A stretch of 64,000 nt of DNA from Falsiroseomonas sp041690465 (lineage in GTDB: Bacteria > Pseudomonadota > Alphaproteobacteria > Acetobacterales > Acetobacteraceae), in the NCBI RefSeq assembly GCF_041690465.1, contig NZ_JAWLHG010000002.1, positions 248,001 through 312,000 on the forward strand. The letters are read 5' to 3'. Shown here in pieces: positions 14,575-22,486 of the stretch (positions within the stretch are counted from its first letter, which is position 1; each line of letters starts with the position of its first letter). The notes beneath the pieces are model-generated. The model was not told the origin of the DNA. It did not search any database and worked only from the letters and a program-made list of their open reading frames with translations. The position numbers and the translations under genes were made by a program.

Positions 14575-15822
14575 ATGGCGGAAGTTGCGGTGATCGGCGC
14601 CGGCGCGGTGGGCGTCGCCTGTGCCCTGGCCTGCCAGGAGGCCGGGTTGGCGACGTTGCTGATCGACCCGGTGCCAATCGCGGCGAGCGAAGCGGCGGCG
14701 AGCTTCGGCAATGCCGGCGGCATCACCGTCTCGGCCGTGGTGCCGATGGCCACGCCGGCGACGCTGCGGGCGGTGCCGCGCATGCTGCGCGATCCGCTGG
14801 CGCCGCTTTCCATCCGCTGGCGCGACCTGCCCGCGCTCGCGCCCTGGCTCGCCCGCTTCGCGCTGAATGCGCGGCCGCACCGGCTGGCACAGGTGCATGC
14901 GGCGTTGCGCACGCTGTTCGCCGATAGCGGCGATGCGTGGCGACGGCTCGCGCAGCGCGTGCCGGGTGTCTCGTCGCATCTGCACTGGGACGGCATCCTC
15001 TACGCCTATCGCAGCGAGGCTGCGTTCCGCGCCGCCGCGCCGGCGCATGCCATGCGGCGCACGGCCGGCTTCGGCGTGCGGGACCTGGATGGCGCCGGCG
15101 TCGCCGCGCGGGTGCCCGGCCTTGCGCCGATGCAGGGCGGCGTGCTGATCCCGGAATGCGGCCATGTGGACGACCCCGCCGCCGTGGTGCGGCTGATGCA
15201 CGCGCGTTTCCTCGCGCTTGGCGGCGCACGGTGCGTGGCGCGCGTGCGCGCCGTGGCGGCGGCGGCGACGGGTGTGGCAATCCACCTTGACGACGGCACG
15301 CAACTCGTCGCGCCGCAGGCGGTCCTCGCTGCCGGGATCCGTGGCGGCGCGCTCGCGCGTGGCGCAGGACTGCGCCTGCCGCTCACCGCCGAGCGCGGCT
15401 ACCACGCCATGCTGCCCGAGCCCGGCCTCACCCTGCCGCTGCAACTGATGGATGGCGACGGCTCCTACGCACTGACCAGCATGCGCGAGGGGCTGCGCCT
15501 GGCCGGCACGGTGGAACTCGCCGCGCCCGATGCGCCGCCGGACTGGCGCCGCGCGCAGATCCTGGTTGAGCAGGCGAGCCGCCTGCTGCCGGGCCTGAAC
15601 ACGCAGGGTGCCACCTTCTGGATGGGCCGGCGCCCCTCGCTGCCCGATGGCCTGCCCGCGATCGGTCGCGCGCCGCGCCTGCCGGCGCTGGTCTGCGCCC
15701 TCGGCCACGGCCACAACGGCCTGACGCTCGCTGCGCTGACCGGCGAGATCGTCGCGCGACTGCTGCGCCACCGCGATCCGGGCCTGGACCTCGCCCCCTT
15801 CGATCCCGCACGCTTCGCCTGA
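14575..15822 (+). CDS. FAD-dependent oxidoreductase, D-amino-acid dehydrogenase (DadA)-like
   Basis: Flavoprotein of 415 aa starting with the FAD motif (EVAVIGAGAVGVACAL, residues 3-18). SFGNAGGIT near residue 44, the late ALTSMREGLRLAGTVEL and the C-terminal ALGHGHNGLTLAALTG are typical of DadA-type dehydrogenases. Expected reaction: oxidative deamination of a D-amino or N-substituted amino acid, with electrons passed to a quinone or oxygen. The gene directly abuts the permease stop, so the enzyme probably acts on the transported compound. It is clearly distinct from the sarcosine-oxidase-like protein at 9042. Confidence 0.87.
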   Translation: MAEVAVIGAGAVGVACALACQEAGLATLLIDPVPIAASEAAASFGNAGGITVSAVVPMATPATLRAVPRMLRDPLAPLSIRWRDLPALAPWLARFALNARPHRLAQVHAALRTLFADSGDAWRRLAQRVPGVSSHLHWDGILYAYRSEAAFRAAAPAHAMRRTAGFGVRDLDGAGVAARVPGLAPMQGGVLIPECGHVDDPAAVVRLMHARFLALGGARCVARVRAVAAAATGVAIHLDDGTQLVAPQAVLAAGIRGGALARGAGLRLPLTAERGYHAMLPEPGLTLPLQLMDGDGSYALTSMREGLRLAGTVELAAPDAPPDWRRAQILVEQASRLLPGLNTQGATFWMGRRPSLPDGLPAIGRAPRLPALVCALGHGHNGLTLAALTGEIVARLLRHRDPGLDLAPFDPARFA

Positions 15823-15833
15823 GAGGAACCGCC

Positions 15834-16460
15834 ATGCCCGCCGATGCCGAAAATCCCGCCTGGATCCGCCTGGTCCCCTATGACGAGAGCGAGGGCTATC
15901 TGCGCACGCTCTACGACCGCGTGAAGGGGCCGGGCGGGCTGGTGGACAACGTGATGAAGGCGCACAGCCTGCGCCCGCACACGATGGAAGGGCACAGCGC
16001 GATCTACAAGGCGGTGATGCACCACACCGGCAATGCGATGCCGGTGTGGTTCCTGGAATGCCTCGCCGTCTATACGTCGCTGTCCAATCGCTGTGACTAC
16101 AGCGTGGCGCACCACTTCGCCGGCCTGTCGCGACTGTTGCAGGACGAGGCGCGCGCGCAGGCGATCTACCGGGCCTTCGCCGCGGCGAAGCCGGAGCAGG
16201 TGTTCAGCGGCAAGGAGCTCGCGCTGCTGCACTACGTGCGCAAGCTCACGCTCGAACCGCAGCGCATGGAGGAGTCCGACATCCTCGCGCTGCGCGAGGC
16301 CGGCGCGGATGACGGCGAGATCCTCGAGGCCAACCAGGTCTGCGCCTACTTCAACTACTCCAACCGGCTGCTGAACGGCCTCGGCGTGACGACGCAGGGC
16401 GATATCCTCGGCACCTCGCCGCCCAACACCGGCAACCTCGACGAATGGGAACATCGCTGA
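15834..16460 (+). CDS. AhpD/carboxymuconolactone-decarboxylase-like protein with CxxS site
   Basis: Alpha-helical protein of 208 aa related to peroxidase-related (AhpD-like) proteins. The active-site region reads SNRCDYSVAHH (C87, S90, H93/H94). Canonical AhpD peroxidases have CxxC with a downstream His, so here the resolving cysteine is replaced by serine, as in some annotated members. E75 upstream and the His pair are retained. ATG at 15834 follows GAGAGGAACCGCC. It lies between an amino-acid dehydrogenase and an aminotransferase. A redox or detoxifying role is possible but unproven. Confidence 0.82.
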   Translation: MPADAENPAWIRLVPYDESEGYLRTLYDRVKGPGGLVDNVMKAHSLRPHTMEGHSAIYKAVMHHTGNAMPVWFLECLAVYTSLSNRCDYSVAHHFAGLSRLLQDEARAQAIYRAFAAAKPEQVFSGKELALLHYVRKLTLEPQRMEESDILALREAGADDGEILEANQVCAYFNYSNRLLNGLGVTTQGDILGTSPPNTGNLDEWEHR

Positions 16461-16461
16461 A

Positions 16462-17538
16462 GTGAACGCGGCCTGGGCGCGTGGCTGGATCCGCGCGCTG
16501 CCGAGCTATGTCGCACCGCCGGAGCCCAATGCGCCGGGCCTCGCGCCGCTGCACCTGAACGAGAGCCCGCATCCGCCGAGCCCGCGCGCCATCGCCGCGG
16601 CGCAGGCGGCCTGCGCCGGCGTCAACCGCTACCCGGACGTTCCCGGACGCCGCCTTGCCGCGGCGCTGGCGGAGCGCACCGGCGTGCCGGCTGCGCGCAT
16701 CGTCTTCGGCGCCGGCAGCGACGAGCTGATCCACCTGCTCTGCCAGGCGGCGCTGGAGCCGGGCCTCTCCTGCGTCATGCCGGCGCCTTCCTTCCCGCGC
16801 TACCTCTCGGGCACGCGCATCCAGGGTGCGGAGGCCATCGCCGTGCCGCTGTGGGGGGACGGCGCGAACGATGTCGGTGCGCTCGCCGCCGCCATCCGCC
16901 ACGAGACGCGCCTGGTCTTCGCCTGCACGCCGAACCCGCCTTCCGGCGGTGCGCTGACGGTGGTTGACCTCGCGCGCCTCGCCGCGGCGGTGCCGCCGGA
17001 CGTGCTGCTGGCCGTGGACGAGGCCTATGTGGAATTCGCCCCGCCCGGCGCCGACGCGCTTGCCGCGCTGGCCGCGCGTGCCGGCAACTGGGTGGTGCTT
17101 CGCACCTTCTCGAAGGCGCACGGGCTGGCCGGGCTGCGCATCGGCTACGCGCTTTGCGGCGATGACGCGACGGCGGAGATGCTGAAGCGCATCCGCCTGC
17201 AATTCGCCGTCACCGCGCCGGCCTTCGCCGCCGCCGAGGCCTCGCTGGCCGATACCGCGCATCTGGCGCGCAACGTTGCGGCGGTGACGGCGGAGCGTGC
17301 GCGGCTGGCCGAGGCGCTTGCGGCGCTCGGCCTGCAGGTCTGGCCCTCGGCGGCGAATTTCGTCTCGGCGACCCTGCCCGGCCCGGCAGCGCCGGTCATC
17401 GCCGCCCTGCGTGCCCAGGGCATCCTGGTGCGGGACTGGCGCGATGCCCGTTTCCCGAACGAGATCCGCATCACCATCGGCCTGCCGGCGGAAACCGATG
17501 CGCTGCTCGCTGCGCTGCGCGCCTTGCTGCACGGCTGA
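16462..17538 (+). CDS. PLP aminotransferase, histidinol-phosphate-aminotransferase-like
   Basis: Class I/II aminotransferase of 358 aa. Landmarks are HLNESPHPPSP near the N-terminus, GAGSDELIHLLCQ (about 83-95), NPPSGG (about 158-163), VDEAY (about 185-189) and the PLP lysine K218 in RTFSKAHGLAGLRIGY. It resembles HisC and its paralogues, which often use aromatic amino acids. No other his genes are near, so a role in the amino-acid/amine pathway here is more likely than histidine synthesis. The GTG start at 16462 lies 1 bp after the previous stop. Confidence 0.86.
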   Translation: MNAAWARGWIRALPSYVAPPEPNAPGLAPLHLNESPHPPSPRAIAAAQAACAGVNRYPDVPGRRLAAALAERTGVPAARIVFGAGSDELIHLLCQAALEPGLSCVMPAPSFPRYLSGTRIQGAEAIAVPLWGDGANDVGALAAAIRHETRLVFACTPNPPSGGALTVVDLARLAAAVPPDVLLAVDEAYVEFAPPGADALAALAARAGNWVVLRTFSKAHGLAGLRIGYALCGDDATAEMLKRIRLQFAVTAPAFAAAEASLADTAHLARNVAAVTAERARLAEALAALGLQVWPSAANFVSATLPGPAAPVIAALRAQGILVRDWRDARFPNEIRITIGLPAETDALLAALRALLHG

Positions 17539-17665
17539 TCGGCGATTGCTTGCGCCGGCGTGATGCGCCACAGCGCCCCGCCCGCGCCACCGCCGCCCGC
17601 CTCGGGCGTTCCCCCGCAGGAAACTGGGGAGGACGGCAAGGCGGCCTCCGTGGAGGAGGAAGCGG

Positions 17666-18205
17666 ATGGGGCGCCAGTCGCGGCTCGCCTGGCTCTGCCT
17701 GCTCGCCCTGGCGGGGGTTGCGGTATGGCTCTGGACCATGGAGCGGCGCAACGCCGCGCTCGGCACGGTGGCGGCGCTGGTCGGCTGCCTCGGCCTGATC
17801 CTGCCGCCGCGCGAGCGCATGGCGAAGCTGCCCTGGCGGCTTCAGGCGCTGCCGCGCCGCTATGATGCCGCGCCGATCCTCGCCAGCCTGATCTCGACAC
17901 CGGGCTACGGGCTCGGCTGGTTCTACGGCAGCAATCCCTACGACGAGGCGGTGCACCTGGCCAGCGGGCTGCTGGTCGGCGCCGTGTTCGCGGCCCTGCT
18001 GGAGGCGGATGGGCGGGGGCGCGGCGCCGCGTGGCTGGGCGCCCTCGGCGCGGGATTCGGCCTGCTGCTCGGCATCGCCTGGGAAGTCTTCGAATGGCTG
18101 ACCGGCCTGATCGGCAACTGGACCGACACCTGGACCGATATCGCGCTGACAACCCTCGGCAGTGCGCTGGCGGCGGCCGTGACACCGCGCGCCGCCGCGC
18201 GGTGA
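17666..18205 (+). CDS. Small integral membrane protein, DUF2238-like
   Basis: Protein of 179 aa with about five hydrophobic segments (near 8-24, 30-46, 87-108, 117-134 and 150-172). Between them are the conserved-looking motifs NPYDEAVHLASGLLVG and GIAWEVFEWLTGLIGNW, which resemble the YjdF/DUF2238 membrane family. The ATG at 17666 follows GGAGGAGGAAGCGG. The preceding 127 bp after the aminotransferase show no gene I can support. The function is unknown. Confidence 0.75.
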   Translation: MGRQSRLAWLCLLALAGVAVWLWTMERRNAALGTVAALVGCLGLILPPRERMAKLPWRLQALPRRYDAAPILASLISTPGYGLGWFYGSNPYDEAVHLASGLLVGAVFAALLEADGRGRGAAWLGALGAGFGLLLGIAWEVFEWLTGLIGNWTDTWTDIALTTLGSALAAAVTPRAAAR

Positions 18206-18211
18206 CGCCGC

Positions 18212-18907
18212 ATGCGGATCGCCACCTGGAACGTGCATGGCTGCCGCGGGACCGCCGGCTGGTTCCGCCCGCGCCGCGCCTTCGACGTTCTCGCCGAGAT
18301 CCGGCCCGACGTGATTGCACTGCAGGAGGCGCAGCACTGGCTGCGTCCCGCCCGCGGCATGTTCGACTCCGAAGCCATCGAGCGCGAGCTGGGCCTGGTG
18401 CCGCTGGCGGTGACCGGGCGCACGGGCGAGCAGGGCTGGCGCGGCAATGTCGTGCTGGTGCGGCGGGATGCGCTGCTGCTGCGACCGCCGCTCGGCCTGT
18501 GCCTCGGCGGCATGCAGCCGCGCGGCGCGGTGCTGGCGGAGCTCGATCTCGGCGGCGGTCCGTTCCGGCTGATCGCGACACATCTCAGCCTCGGCGGCGC
18601 GCATCGGCGGCAGCAGGCGGCGGCGATCCTGGCGGCGATGGAAACCGGCGCCGGCCCGGGCCTGCCGACGCTGCTGCTCGGCGACTTCAACGAATGGCGC
18701 GCCGAAGGGTCCGCGCTGGCGGTGCTGGCCGCGCGCTTCGGCGTGCCGCCGCCGGCGCCGACCTTCCCGGCGCTGCGGCCGCGGCTTTCGCTCGACCGTA
18801 TCATGGCGGACCGGCCCGGCCTGGTGCGGGCGCTTGCGGTGCACGACACGAAGCTGGCGCGCCGCGCCTCCGACCACCTGCCGCTGGTGGCGCGGCTTCA
18901 TCTCTGA
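18212..18907 (+). CDS. Endonuclease/exonuclease/phosphatase (EEP) family hydrolase
   Basis: Protein of 231 aa with the EEP catalytic set: ATWNVHGC (N7), LQEAQ (Glu for the metal), THLSLGG, LLGDFNEW (Asp/Asn) and the terminal RASDHLPLVA (Asp/His). Such small stand-alone members act on nucleic-acid, phospholipid or phosphodiester substrates, and the specific one cannot be told. It starts 6 bp after the membrane-protein stop codon and is probably co-expressed with it. Confidence 0.85.
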   Translation: MRIATWNVHGCRGTAGWFRPRRAFDVLAEIRPDVIALQEAQHWLRPARGMFDSEAIERELGLVPLAVTGRTGEQGWRGNVVLVRRDALLLRPPLGLCLGGMQPRGAVLAELDLGGGPFRLIATHLSLGGAHRRQQAAAILAAMETGAGPGLPTLLLGDFNEWRAEGSALAVLAARFGVPPPAPTFPALRPRLSLDRIMADRPGLVRALAVHDTKLARRASDHLPLVARLHL

Positions 18908-18952
18908 GCGCAACGGCCCCATCATGGGGGCGCCAGAGCACGAGACGAGGCC

Positions 18953-19711
18953 ATGCCCGACACCTCCCCCGACATCCTTCGCGCCGCGGAGATGCTGCTT
19001 GCCGTGCGCCACGGCGCCGGGCCGAGGGCCGGCCGCGGCGCGGCCGCTCCGGCGGACGAGGCCGCCGCCTGGGCGATCCAGCGCGAGGTGCTGCGCCGCA
19101 TGGGCGGGCGCATCGGCGGCTGGAAATGCGCGACGCCGGAGGGCAAGCCGCCCTCCGCCGCCTTGCTGAACGCCGCCGGGCTGCGCAGCTCGCCCACGCA
19201 TTGGCAGGTGGCCCCGGGCGGGCGCATCGGCATCGAGACGGAGGTCGCCTTCCGCCTCGGCCGCGACCTGAAGCCGCGCGGCACGCCCTGGACGCGCGAG
19301 GAGGTGGTGGAGGCGATCGCCGCCTGCTTCCCCGCGATCGAGATGGTGGCCAGCCGCTATGCCGACATGAACGCGGTGCCGCTGCTGACGAACATCGCCG
19401 ACAACATCGCCCATGGCGGCCTGGTCTGCGGTGCGGAGGTGCCGGATTGGCGTTCGCGCGACCTGAACGACCTGACGGTGCGGCAGAGTGCCGGCGGCGT
19501 GGTGCAGGTGGAGAAGCGCGGCAGCAACCCCGCGGGCGATCCGCTGCTCTCGCTGACGCGGCTGGCCAACCACCTGCACGCCTTCGGCCTGCATCTGGAA
19601 GCCGGCCAGGTGGTGACCACCGGCAGCTGGACCGGCCTGCTCTTCGTCGAGGGCGGCCAGCGCGTGGTGGGCGGCTTCGAGGGGCTCGGCGAGGTCGTCG
19701 TGGACCTCTGA
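18953..19711 (+). CDS. 2-keto-4-pentenoate hydratase-like protein (fumarylacetoacetase-fold)
   Basis: Protein of 252 aa resembling MhpD-type hydratases. Visible landmarks are IGGWKCATPEG (about 53-63), GIETEVAFRLGRDL (Glu residues of the metal site, about 91-104), FPAIEMVASRY and a late VVTTGSWTGLLFVEGG. Hydratases of this type act in meta-cleavage pathways of aromatic compounds, which would suit the Rieske dioxygenase operon on the other strand. It converges on the molybdenum hydroxylase gene with one base between the stop codons. Confidence 0.83.
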   Translation: MPDTSPDILRAAEMLLAVRHGAGPRAGRGAAAPADEAAAWAIQREVLRRMGGRIGGWKCATPEGKPPSAALLNAAGLRSSPTHWQVAPGGRIGIETEVAFRLGRDLKPRGTPWTREEVVEAIAACFPAIEMVASRYADMNAVPLLTNIADNIAHGGLVCGAEVPDWRSRDLNDLTVRQSAGGVVQVEKRGSNPAGDPLLSLTRLANHLHAFGLHLEAGQVVTTGSWTGLLFVEGGQRVVGGFEGLGEVVVDL

Positions 19712-19712
19712 C

Positions 19713-22034
19713 CTACGGCCCGCGGAGCCGGAGCGCGGCCCAGACGCGCTCCGGCGTCGCCGGCATGTCGAGATGCGAGACGCCGATGGCGTCGCAGACG
19801 GCGGAGACCACCGCCGGCAGCGCGCCCACCGTGCCGGCCTCGCCCGCGCCCTTGGCGCCGAGTGGATTGGTCGCCGTCGGCTGCGGATTGGACAGCACCG
19901 CGATCTCCGGCAGGTCGGCAGCGCGCGGCATGGCATAATCCATGAAGCTGGCGCTGAGCATCTGGCCGCCGGCGTCGAAGCGCATCTCCTCCGTCAGCGC
20001 CTGGCCCGCGCCCTGCGCCACGCCGCCCTGGATCTGGCCTTTCAGCAGCAGCGGATTCACCACCGTGCCAACATCGTCCACCACGGTGTAGCGGTCGAGC
20101 CGCGCCTCGCCGGTCTCGGGGTCCACCTCCACCTCGCAGAGATGGCAGCCATTCGGGAAGGTGGCGTCGGCAGGCGCGACGGCGGCCTGCGCGACAAGGC
20201 CGACATCCTCGCCCGGCGGCCGCTGGCCCGGCGCATAGGCGGCGCGCGCCACCTCGTCGAGCGTCACCGCGCGATCGGTGCCGGCAATGGCGAAGCGGCC
20301 GGGCGTGAACTCGATATCCGCGGGCGAGGCCTCCAGCAGATGCGCTGCGATGCGCTTGCCATGCTCGACGATGCGCGTGATGGCGGCGATGGTCGCCGCA
20401 CCGCCGGCGACGATGCTGCGGCTGCCGAAGGTGCCGCGGCCATAGGCCAGTGCGTCGCTGTCGCCGGCCTGTATGCGCACGCGCTCCGGCGGCAGGCCGA
20501 GCCTGTCGGCGAGGATCTGGCGGAAGGCGGTCTCGTGCCCCTGGCCGTGGTTGTGCGTGCCGAGCAGCAGCGTGGCGCCGCCATCCGCCGCGATGCGCAG
20601 CTCCGCGCCTTCCGCCATCGGTGCGCCCGGCGGGCCGGCGCTGATCTCGATGGCATTGGCGATGCCCAAGCCCCGGAGCTTCCCACGCGCCGCGCTTGCC
20701 GCCTTGCGGGCCGCGAAGCCGGCGAGGTCGGCCGCCTGCTCCGCCATCGCCATGGATTTCGCGAAATCGCCGCTGTCATAGGTGAAGACGAAGCCGGTGC
20801 GCCAGGGCATCGCCTCGGCGGGGATCAGGTTGCGGCGGCGGATCTCCATCCGATCCAGGCCGAGCTTCGCGGCTGCGATGTCGATCGCGCGCTCGATCGC
20901 ATAGGTCGCTTCCGGACGCCCGGCGCCGCGGTAGGGCGCGAGCGGCTGCGTATTGGTGAAGGCGCCCCGCACCGTCGCGGCGATCACCGGCGTGCGGTAC
21001 ACGCCCGCCAGCCCGCCGAGATTGTTGGTGCTGCTGTGCGGGCCGAGAGTGACGAGATAGGCGCCGAGATTGGCGATGCTGGTCACGCGCAGCGCGAGAA
21101 AGATGCCGTCCTCGTCCAGCGCCAGCTCGATGCGGTTGTGGGTGTCGCGCGCATGTGGGTCGGAGAGCATCGCTTCCGTCCGGTCGGCGGTCCAGCGGAT
21201 CGGCCGGCGCAGCGCGCGCGCCGCCCAGAGCAGGCAGAGATGCTCCGGCGTCGGATGGCTGCGCAGGCCGAAGGCGCCGCCCATCTCCGGCGAGACCACG
21301 CGCATCGCACCCATCGGCACGCCGAGCGCGGCGGCCAGCAGGTCGCGCAGCGCATGCGGGCCCTGCGTGCCGGTGCGCAGCGTGAAACGGCCCTCCGCCT
21401 CGTCCCATTCGGCGATCGCGGCGCGCGGTTCCATCGCCGCGCCGCAGACGCGACTGATGCGCGCATCGAAGGCAACGACATGCGGCGCCGCGGCGATGGC
21501 CGTTGCGACCTTTGCATGGTCGCCGAGCCGGAACTCGAAGCAGAGATTGCCGGCCGGCAAGCCCGGCCAGACCTCGGGCGCGCCTTCCGCGAGCGCGGCG
21601 CCGGCGTCGGTAACGGCGGGCAGCGGTTCCCACGCGACCTCGACGGCTTCGGCCGCGTCGCGCGCGGCGGCGCTGCTCGTCGCGACCACCATCGCGACCG
21701 CATCGCCGACATGGCGCGCGATACCGATCGGCAGCGCATGCCAGGGCGGCCGCGGCATGGGCGCGCCATCCGGCAGGCTGCGGGGCACCAGGCAGGGCAG
21801 GGGGGTGACGCCGGAGAGATCCGCACCGGTCAGCACCGCGACAACGCCGGGCAGGGCGCGCGCGGCCGCGGTTCCGAGCGCGCCGATCCGTGCCGCGGCA
21901 TGCGGGCTGCGCAGGAACGCGGCATGCAGAGCGCCAGCGGGTACCGCATCCTCGCTGTAGCGCCCGAGGCCACGCAGCAGCCGCGCATCCTCCACGCGCC
22001 GGGGCGCGCCGCCGATGCGCCAGATGTCGCTCAC
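19713..22034 (-). CDS. Molybdenum hydroxylase large subunit (xanthine dehydrogenase / CoxL family)
   Basis: Molybdopterin-cytosine-dinucleotide type catalytic subunit of 773 aa. The N-terminal aldehyde-oxidase a/b hammerhead domain (about 1-130) starts IGGAPRRVEDARLLRGLGRY. Cofactor-binding stretches include GGAFGLRSHP, AYRGAGRPEATY and the C-terminal GAKGAGEAGTVGA with the catalytic Glu. Partner [2Fe-2S] and FAD subunits, usually encoded adjacent, are absent here. The GTG at 22034 overlaps the dioxygenase beta-subunit stop (GTGA); a longer frame has no start support. It is the last gene of the ten-gene operon. Likely chemistry is hydroxylation of an N-heterocycle or aldehyde. Confidence 0.9.
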   Translation of the reverse strand: MSDIWRIGGAPRRVEDARLLRGLGRYSEDAVPAGALHAAFLRSPHAAARIGALGTAAARALPGVVAVLTGADLSGVTPLPCLVPRSLPDGAPMPRPPWHALPIGIARHVGDAVAMVVATSSAAARDAAEAVEVAWEPLPAVTDAGAALAEGAPEVWPGLPAGNLCFEFRLGDHAKVATAIAAAPHVVAFDARISRVCGAAMEPRAAIAEWDEAEGRFTLRTGTQGPHALRDLLAAALGVPMGAMRVVSPEMGGAFGLRSHPTPEHLCLLWAARALRRPIRWTADRTEAMLSDPHARDTHNRIELALDEDGIFLALRVTSIANLGAYLVTLGPHSSTNNLGGLAGVYRTPVIAATVRGAFTNTQPLAPYRGAGRPEATYAIERAIDIAAAKLGLDRMEIRRRNLIPAEAMPWRTGFVFTYDSGDFAKSMAMAEQAADLAGFAARKAASAARGKLRGLGIANAIEISAGPPGAPMAEGAELRIAADGGATLLLGTHNHGQGHETAFRQILADRLGLPPERVRIQAGDSDALAYGRGTFGSRSIVAGGAATIAAITRIVEHGKRIAAHLLEASPADIEFTPGRFAIAGTDRAVTLDEVARAAYAPGQRPPGEDVGLVAQAAVAPADATFPNGCHLCEVEVDPETGEARLDRYTVVDDVGTVVNPLLLKGQIQGGVAQGAGQALTEEMRFDAGGQMLSASFMDYAMPRAADLPEIAVLSNPQPTATNPLGAKGAGEAGTVGALPAVVSAVCDAIGVSHLDMPATPERVWAALRLRGP

Positions 22035-22486
22035 AGGATGATCGAGATGCCGTCCTGCACGGCATCGCAGTCCAGCAGGTCGAGCCGCTTGCGTGTGATC
22101 AGCAGGCCGTGCGCGCCGCGCAGAACATCGTGTCGGCAGCGTGCGACATAACGGCGGTGCTTCCCGTTGCGGAACTCCGCGACCTCGTAGGTGCAGAGGA
22201 CGCTGTCCGGCTCCGGCCCGGCGCGGAAGTTGGTGCAGCTGCGCAGCGTGCGGCTGGGCGGCTTCTGTGCATGGAACATCGCGTGCTTGAAGCGGCGAAC
22301 GCGCGTCTCCAGCAGCCGGCGATCGTCGTAGATGTGGCTGATCGTGGTGTGCGGGCTCTCCTGGTCCCATTCGGTCGGGACCCAATAGGCGCATTCCGGC
22401 GCGTAGAGGGCGAGCCATTCGTCGAGCTTCCACGCGTCGAGCAGCGCGGCCTCGCGGATGACGAGTTCCTGCAGCCCGGTCTTCAT
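22031..22486 (-). CDS. Aromatic-ring-hydroxylating dioxygenase beta subunit
   Basis: Small subunit of 151 aa, SnoaL/ring-hydroxyl_B fold. Hallmarks are the early REAALLDAWKLDEWLALYAP and YWVPTEWDQESP, then ISHIYDDRRLLETRVRR and the terminal RCRHDVLRGAHGLLITRKRL. It forms the alpha3beta3 oxygenase with the preceding alpha subunit. ATG at 22486 overlaps the alpha stop by 4 bp, and its own stop overlaps the molybdenum-hydroxylase start. Confidence 0.92.
   Translation of the reverse strand: MKTGLQELVIREAALLDAWKLDEWLALYAPECAYWVPTEWDQESPHTTISHIYDDRRLLETRVRRFKHAMFHAQKPPSRTLRSCTNFRAGPEPDSVLCTYEVAEFRNGKHRRYVARCRHDVLRGAHGLLITRKRLDLLDCDAVQDGISIIL

Noticed and set aside
13636..15771. 711-residue minus-strand open frame
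   Set aside because: It lies antisense to a permease and an FAD enzyme with clear motifs and has the low-complexity Arg/His/Gln composition of a shadow frame.
17471..19936. 821-residue minus-strand open frame
   Set aside because: It covers three recognisable plus-strand genes in antisense and shows no family motif.
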